This document shows, piece after piece, positions 59,570 to 64,000 of a DNA stretch of 64,000 nucleotides. A program made the position numbers and the translations under genes. Positions within the stretch are counted from its first letter, which is position 1; each line of letters begins with the position of its first letter. The notes below the pieces were generated by a model. The model saw only the letters and a list, made by a program, of their open reading frames with translations. It did not search any database and had not been told where the DNA came from. This DNA is from Arbacia lixula (taxonomy: Eukaryota > Echinodermata > Echinoidea > Arbacioida > Arbaciidae): positions 11,143,067 to 11,207,066 of the forward strand of contig OZ022588.1 in assembly GCA_963669155.1 (NCBI GenBank). The letters are read 5' to 3'.

Positions 59570-59650
59570 AAACGTGACGTCACTTCCTTGCACATTATTC
59601 AATGGCCAGGTCCCGCGATTCAGCCAGTCGCAGAATTGTGCGACTGATCG
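59570..59650 (+). promoter_or_regulatory. CRE and CCAAT-like promoter elements of the leader-exon unit
   Basis: gaaacgtgacgtcacttcct carries a palindromic CRE (TGACGTCA) and about 50 bases on, attcagccagtcgc matches a CCAAT-containing attcagccaatcgc in unit 2 (about 61089), where the CRE is reduced to tgacgtct. A third CRE (tgtgacgtcacgcg, about 62467) and CCAAT (cagccaatcaa, about 62676) lie upstream of exon copy 3. Confidence 0.5.
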
Positions 59651-59954
59651 GAGCGTGGCGTCTTCCATGTGTGCGGTGGCCTTTGAAAGATTCTTTTTGT
59701 GAATGTACACACAAGCCAATGTTCCTGTTGTAAGGGGAAGTGAAGTCCACAAATAAATGAAAAGAAAGTAAATTCCAAACAGTCAAATCGAGAAAATTAC
59801 GGCCTTGCCCTTTATGCGTTGCTATATACGTTGCTGGTATGTCACCATGGTCCACAACCATTAAAGTGATACCAAGTCCTGGCTATATTGGGCCTATGAA
59901 ACATACAGTGAAGTCGCGTATTGCGGTGTGATAAAGTTGAACATCTGTGTGAAT

Positions 59955-60161
59955 ATGGGAGCTACTAATGGCCCTGATCTCGACTTTCTCGAGCGTTTGT
60001 CCAAGACTGAACTGGAGAAACATGGCTATTTTGTATCGGAGCAGTGGGAAATTGCCTTCAGGAGCACGCCGGGCACGTTGCTGCTCGGCGGGGGTAGACC
60101 ACGGGAGGATATCCTACGAAGTGCTGCGCTACGGTTCAAGAAGGCTGTCACAAGTCGAATA
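59955..60161 (+). CDS. Leader exon copy 1 of an unrecognised gene family
   Basis: 69 codons from ATG to a clean donor (CGA ATA|GTAAGT, phase 0). The protein reads MGATNGPDLDFLERLSKTEL, then EKHGYFVSEQWEI, then GGGRPREDILRSAALRFKKA and VTSRI. It has no signal peptide or membrane segment; it appears soluble and helical. The core HGYFVS..., G.P.E.IL..SA....KAV.SR(I/L) is shared with copies at 62894 and 63327 and a broken copy at 61423. All end at a phase-0 donor after the same residue. I do not recognise the family. Downstream exons were not found before the next copy, so this may be the first exon of a long gene, an alternative first exon, or a duplicate that has lost its partners. Another in-frame ATG lies at 59928, but the match with the other copies starts later. 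Confidence 0.6.
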
Positions 60162-61422
60162 GTAAGTTGTTGAAAATGTGAATAACGGCTATGCAATCCA
60201 CTGCGAGTAAGGGCGATGGAACCAAGGTGAGGGCCAGGAGATACCTCTTCCTAGGTGTTGCCAGGACACTCATAATTAAGCGCCTCTCCCGCAGAGGTGC
60301 GCCCCATTTCGGGATCTCTGATGAAGGGCTGTCTAGCGCAAACAAAGTAACAGCTCTTGTTTATGTAACGTAGGCCACCGCATCAACATTATTTAAACTC
60401 AAATGATGTGCACAACGAACACAAATTCACTATTAAAACCATCCAAGTTTGCAACACTTTATTTCGAATCTTTCTGCGAGATCAGAAGATCTACGTATTC
60501 CATGGTTACGTATAGGCATTGTAATGAACACATCTGAAACTTGTCTTTTTTCGATGAGTTTAAAAGCAGAAAATCTGAGAAGCGGAACACAACACGTTTG
60601 AGGTAAATCGAACAACTAATTATTAAGTTATGAAGGATTTAATGATATGAACTCCGACAAATTGGCCTATTCACAGACCAGCCATATCAACAGCTATCAT
60701 ATTTGATATTGAAGTGGCTATTGTTTTGCGATGACATCATTATCACCATGGAAATAATATATCCCAAACTTAACCCGATATATTGCGTCATCCACCGTCA
60801 CGTGACTAACATGATTTTAGATATTTATTTCCAACGCAATGAAGTACCTCATTTCCGGAGATAGAGATGAGGGGGCGAGTGGTGCGGGGATTGGGCCGGG
60901 GAGGGGGGAGGGGATTTTCAAACATCATAAGACTCCATGCTAGTTTAACGATCTTGCAGAAATCTTTCATAGAATTGTGACCATTGCCCTCATATTAATG
61001 GGCCACTGTATTTATGTGCACGGCTCTGCAGTCGTAAGGGACTACAATTGGAAATGTGACGTCTCATTTTTACACAAATTCGATGATCGGGTCCAACTAT
61101 TCAGCCAATCGCTGAGTCGTACGACCGGACTGATGAGAGAGAAGATGAATTGAGAGAGAATTGAACGTGAAGAGAAAACTTTAGCAGTAACGCGAGGTAA
61201 CATATCACACTATTTAAGGAAATGGGAACGTTTCCTTACAAGTGTGTAGAGGCGACAAAGCTCACGGGAATGTCCGTATTATCAACTTACAGATTGATAA
61301 TACAGACTGTACAGATTTTTGTCTTTCTTAATAATTCTTAATTATTTTACATCCTGAAAATTTCCTTGACAACACCAAAATTTCCCGAAATTTAGGAAAT
61401 TTCCGGAGGAATGGAAACACTG

Positions 61423-61921
61423 CATTACTGGCGCTGATCTGGACTTTCTCGAGCGTTTGTCCAAGACTTAACTGGGGAAACATGGCTATTTTGTATCGGA
61501 TCAGTGGGAATCTGCCGTGGCACGACGCTGTTAAACAAGTGGGTATCGGGGAGGAGACGTTAAAGATGGCCCGTACCTTTTACAAATAATTGCAAACTTC
61601 ATGAAAGTTTGTGCATATTTGGCACGTATCTTTGGATGCAAACTGTGTTATTTCAAGGTCAGAGGTACTATAATTTCCGCAGAATAAATGAAAATCTAAC
61701 TAATTTTCACTGAGATTTGACTATTTTCGTGGTACGAAAAAAGAAAGCTCGATCAATTTAACGAATATTACGCTTTCTCGATTCCAGGGAAAGGTTATAC
61801 AGCCACTCTCTTTCAAATGATGACAAAGTCAGGAACCTTTCAGAATTAGGTCTACAAAAGGGACGGGCTACATTTAAGGAGTGCTACGCTAGGGTTCAAG
61901 AGGCTGTCACAAGTTGAATAG
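61423..61921 (+). pseudogene. Leader exon copy 2, broken by a MITE
   Basis: ggcgctgatctggactttct...catggctattttgtatcgga corresponds to GADLDFLERLSKT...HGYFVSDQWES of copy 1, but the Glu codon becomes TAA (after SKT). The middle is degraded and interrupted by the element at 61564-61873. The exon end (ttcaagaggctgtcacaagttgaata|gtaagt) resumes after the element, with CGA (Arg) changed to TGA. The donor is still recognisable. Confidence 0.75.
61564..61873. mobile_element. TTAA-type (piggyBac-like) MITE, copy 2
   Basis: Ends agatggcccgtaccttttac and aaaagggacgggctacat, inverted. TTAA stands directly outside both ends (61560-61563, 61874-61877). Same family as 26638-27157. It sits inside leader exon copy 2. 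Confidence 0.82.
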
Positions 61922-62236
61922 TAAGTTCCTGAAAAGTGGAATATTAGCTATGCATGCAATCTACTCCGAGCGAGGATAGTTTTGAGGGGCAGTCTTCCAC
62001 ATGAAAATAGGAAACATTTTATTCATTGAATAAGGAGGGGTGGGGTGGGGGTGGTGGAGAGGCATTATGTTTCCGGGTGTAGACTAATGTTACACCTAGA
62101 GAAGGACATGATGAAGCTCGACTCCAAACTCCAGAGGACAAATGCAGGGAGATCCTTCGACTAGATCAGGTCGCCCTCAAGTCAAGATGATATTCCTTCA
62201 TTCCTTCATTTCTTCTCCCAATAATATCCCCTTCCC

Positions 62237-62247
62237 TTCTCTCTCTC

Positions 62248-62307
<60 letters not shown>

Positions 62308-62310
62308 TTC
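62237..62310. repeat. CT microsatellite
   Basis: CT dinucleotide run with few interruptions. Confidence 0.9.
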
Positions 62311-62544
62311 TCTCTTTCTATTCTTCTCTAATTACCCATTCTGTATAATATCCTCTCCCTTTCTGCTCTCACCTTGAAGTTGAGAAGATAAAAGAAACAT
62401 ATAAAAAGAGAATGTTTATTCTTATCAGTCTACGGATAAGAAAGTTACTGGTCAGTGTTTTGATTTTGTGACGTCACGCGTAGTGCTCTCCTATTTTAAA
62501 TGTTGTCTACTTCATTCCCTTTTAATGATCTTGTTCTCTCTCTT

Positions 62545-62547
<3 letters not shown>

Positions 62548-62614
<67 letters not shown>
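62548..62614. repeat. CT microsatellite
   Basis: Pure CT run of about 65 bases upstream of leader exon copy 3. Confidence 0.9.
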
Positions 62615-62617
<3 letters not shown>

Positions 62618-62717
62618 AATAAAGTTGTCTTTTTCCGACAGTTACCAAAGTAACAGTCAGAGGGTAGCGCTTCTCAGCCAATCAACACCGATCATTTCGA
62701 CCATAATAGTCCGTGCA

Positions 62718-62743
62718 ACCATAGAGCTATATAGCTCTATGGT
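62718..62743. repeat. Perfect 26-base palindrome
   Basis: The half-site ACCATAGAGCTAT is followed immediately by its exact inverse. It lies about 150 bases before leader exon copy 3. Confidence 0.9.
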
Positions 62744-62893
62744 GCTGACCTCTTTCATGAAATGCCATACTGACACACTTATAACCAATCAATGGACTGG
62801 AATCGATGATCGAGTATGGAAATCAGTACACTTCGAGATTACAGTCATTACACACGGTCTTTGATTTGATGGCCCCAAACCATCCATACTACC

Positions 62894-63067
62894 ATGGAGT
62901 GCGCATCTAAACATGAGCTCGGGAAACATGGCTACTTTGTATCGCAGCAATTCCAAGTAAATTCCAAAGCTGGACCGGGATTTAAAAGCTTTACTGCTGG
63001 GCGTCCTGGCGAGGAAATACTGCGTAAATCAGCACAAGAATTGCAGAAAGCAGTTGCATCACGACTA
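62894..63067 (+). CDS. Leader exon copy 3 of the unrecognised family
   Basis: 58 codons: MECASKHELGKHGYFVSQQF, then GRPGEEILRKSAQELQKAVA and SRL, ending at CTA|GTAAGT in phase 0. The N-terminus is about ten residues shorter than in copy 1 (no LDFLERL segment). The core and the splice position are the same. The upstream flank has a CRE and a CCAAT word. Function unknown. The reading frame is clean, so it is probably under selection or a recent duplicate. Confidence 0.6.
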
Positions 63068-63326
63068 GTAAGTGAGCCAGCTAATGCTGTGCTAAGTTGC
63101 ACTTTACCACGTTGAACAAAAGAGCACGCGCGGCGCTGCTCGGCCGAGGCCCAGGCCAGCGCCAGGGTACGATTAGGTACACCGCGCTAGCTAGCTAGCC
63201 ACATGCATGCACTGTGTGTAATCATTGAACAAACGCCATCGTTATCGCTAACGACACTCGTCTGGGATCTGCATAGCCTATACTATAGTCATAAATTTTC
63301 TCTGGTTAAGTTTTGAACTTTTAAAG

Positions 63327-63539
63327 ATGGCTTCCTCTAGCAACATAAGTGTCCCGACTTTAGAGGCTTTGGAAAATATGACCAAGCAGGAGAGAGAAAA
63401 GTATAAATATTTCGCCCACGAGTTTCGGCACCATGGTTTGATTGGCCCAGATTTGACGGCCATGTTTGCCGGTGCTCCGGGGCAGCTGGTGCTGCGCAGC
63501 ACCACTGAAATGATGCAGAAAGCTGCAGTCGCGCGACTG
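63327..63539 (+). CDS. Leader exon copy 4 of the unrecognised family
   Basis: 71 codons: MASSSNISVPTLEALENMTK, then EREKYKYFAHEFRHHGL, IGPDLTAMFAGAPGQLVLRS, and KAAVARL, ending at CTG|GTAATG in phase 0. It is the most diverged copy (YKYFAHEF in place of HGYFVSEQ), but length, order of blocks and splice position match copy 1. GC content is high relative to the flanks. It is the last copy, so any common downstream exons would start beyond about 63.6 kb, possibly outside this window. Confidence 0.6.
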
Positions 63540-63640
63540 GTAATGTACATAGTTCATGTAATCTACTAAATCAGACCATGGGTTTGGGGAGCCCAACAGG
63601 TTTTGGTTTGGCAGTTTTGGCTAACCTGGAGGTTGTTTCC

Positions 63641-63820
63641 GGGGGGTGTTTCACAACTTAACACTCGGCTGGTTACCCTTGCTTTTGCTAAAGCCTATTC
63701 ACTAATTCAGTTTATTGAAGTTTATTCTCAATGATCCCATCATTTATTTACCACAAGAAAGGGTCACTAGCAATGCGTAAAGTTTTTTCTTAAAATGAGA
63801 ACAGCTTGGTGAAACACTTG
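63641..63820. mobile_element. Palindromic MITE (ggggtgtttcacca ends), copy 2, degraded
   Basis: It begins ggggggtgtttcacaactta and ends gagaacagcttggtgaaaca. Internal agaaagggtcactagcaatgcgtaaag corresponds to agaagggatcaccagtcattcgtaaag of the copy at 45012-45193. Confidence 0.65.
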
Positions 63821-64000
63821 CTGGATGTTGTATAGATCTAGTCTATACAGTATAGTTGTAAATAATGTACAAAGTAACAGCTTAAAGGGTACCACCGGGC
63901 AGAGATTTAGCTGTACATCAAAGATATATCTCAAAATTAACATACAAAACTAAACAAAGTGATATATATAATCGTCATAATGATTTGTCAAAATTGTCAC

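Larger units (their letters stand above)
59030..60170 (+). repeat. Tandem duplication unit 1 of the leader-exon locus
   Basis: This unit includes the 5' flank (caaacctccgtgctagttcc, cattgccctctcattgatggggtactgta) and the leader exon. It is repeated, diverged, at about 60885-61930. A family 4 MITE (59187-59537) interrupts unit 1 only. Confidence 0.75.
60885..61930 (+). repeat. Tandem duplication unit 2 of the leader-exon locus
   Basis: It parallels unit 1 in order: 5' flank, CRE-like and CCAAT sites, exon copy. It lacks the family 4 MITE but has a TTAA-type element in the exon. Confidence 0.7.

Noticed and set aside
1-64000. Retrovirus-like, LTR or Polinton elements
   Set aside because: I saw no LTR pair, gag/pol/capsid or Polinton motif in the window. 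All recognised reverse-transcriptase pieces are LINE type.

Overview
This is eukaryotic genomic DNA. It has spliced genes with GT-AG introns, AT-rich spacers, dense non-coding repeats and one 200-N assembly gap (29681-29880). The gene repertoire (a PIN1 with a short WW-PPIase linker, an SLC16-like transporter, an EGF/SEA membrane protein), the many terminal-inverted-repeat elements, the tRNA-derived SINEs and the very long G/C homopolymers suggest a marine invertebrate. An echinoderm or a related deuterostome is my best guess, but nothing in the window proves the phylum.

Layout. (1) 2721-5603, minus strand: a complete three-exon PIN1 peptidyl-prolyl isomerase (152 residues) with a MITE in intron 2. 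(2) 6.6-12 kb: gene-poor and full of MITEs, one SINE and hairpins. (3) 12.1-15.6 kb: orphan exon-like pieces, a LINE tail and a decayed TMEM53-like (DUF829) gene. (4) 19.5-23.2 kb: SINE, Tc1/mariner relic, a GTGGTATT tandem repeat and microsatellites. (5) 23470-33065, minus strand: a secreted/type I membrane protein with signal peptide, EGF-like, SEA-like, calcium-binding EGF, Ser/Thr repeat stalk, transmembrane helix and Tyr-bearing tail. This is the arrangement of transmembrane mucins. At least one of its exons is missing from the sequence, in the stretch that also holds an inverted repeat and the assembly gap. (6) 37-40 kb: LINE 3' ends. (7) 42.6-57.7 kb, plus strand: a tandem duplication of an SLC16 (monocarboxylate-transporter-like) gene. 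The downstream copy B is intact (7 exons, 534 residues, 12 predicted membrane segments). The upstream copy A keeps two good 5' exons but has a decayed 3' half. (8) 59.0-63.6 kb, plus strand: four related leader exons of an unrecognised family, each ending at a splice donor after an Arg-Ile/Leu pair. One copy is broken by a TTAA-flanked MITE.

The genes do not form one pathway: PIN1 is an intracellular signalling isomerase, the SLC16-like protein a plasma-membrane solute carrier, and the mucin-like protein a cell-surface molecule. The strongest candidates for something undescribed are the mucin-like gene (5) and the leader-exon family (8).
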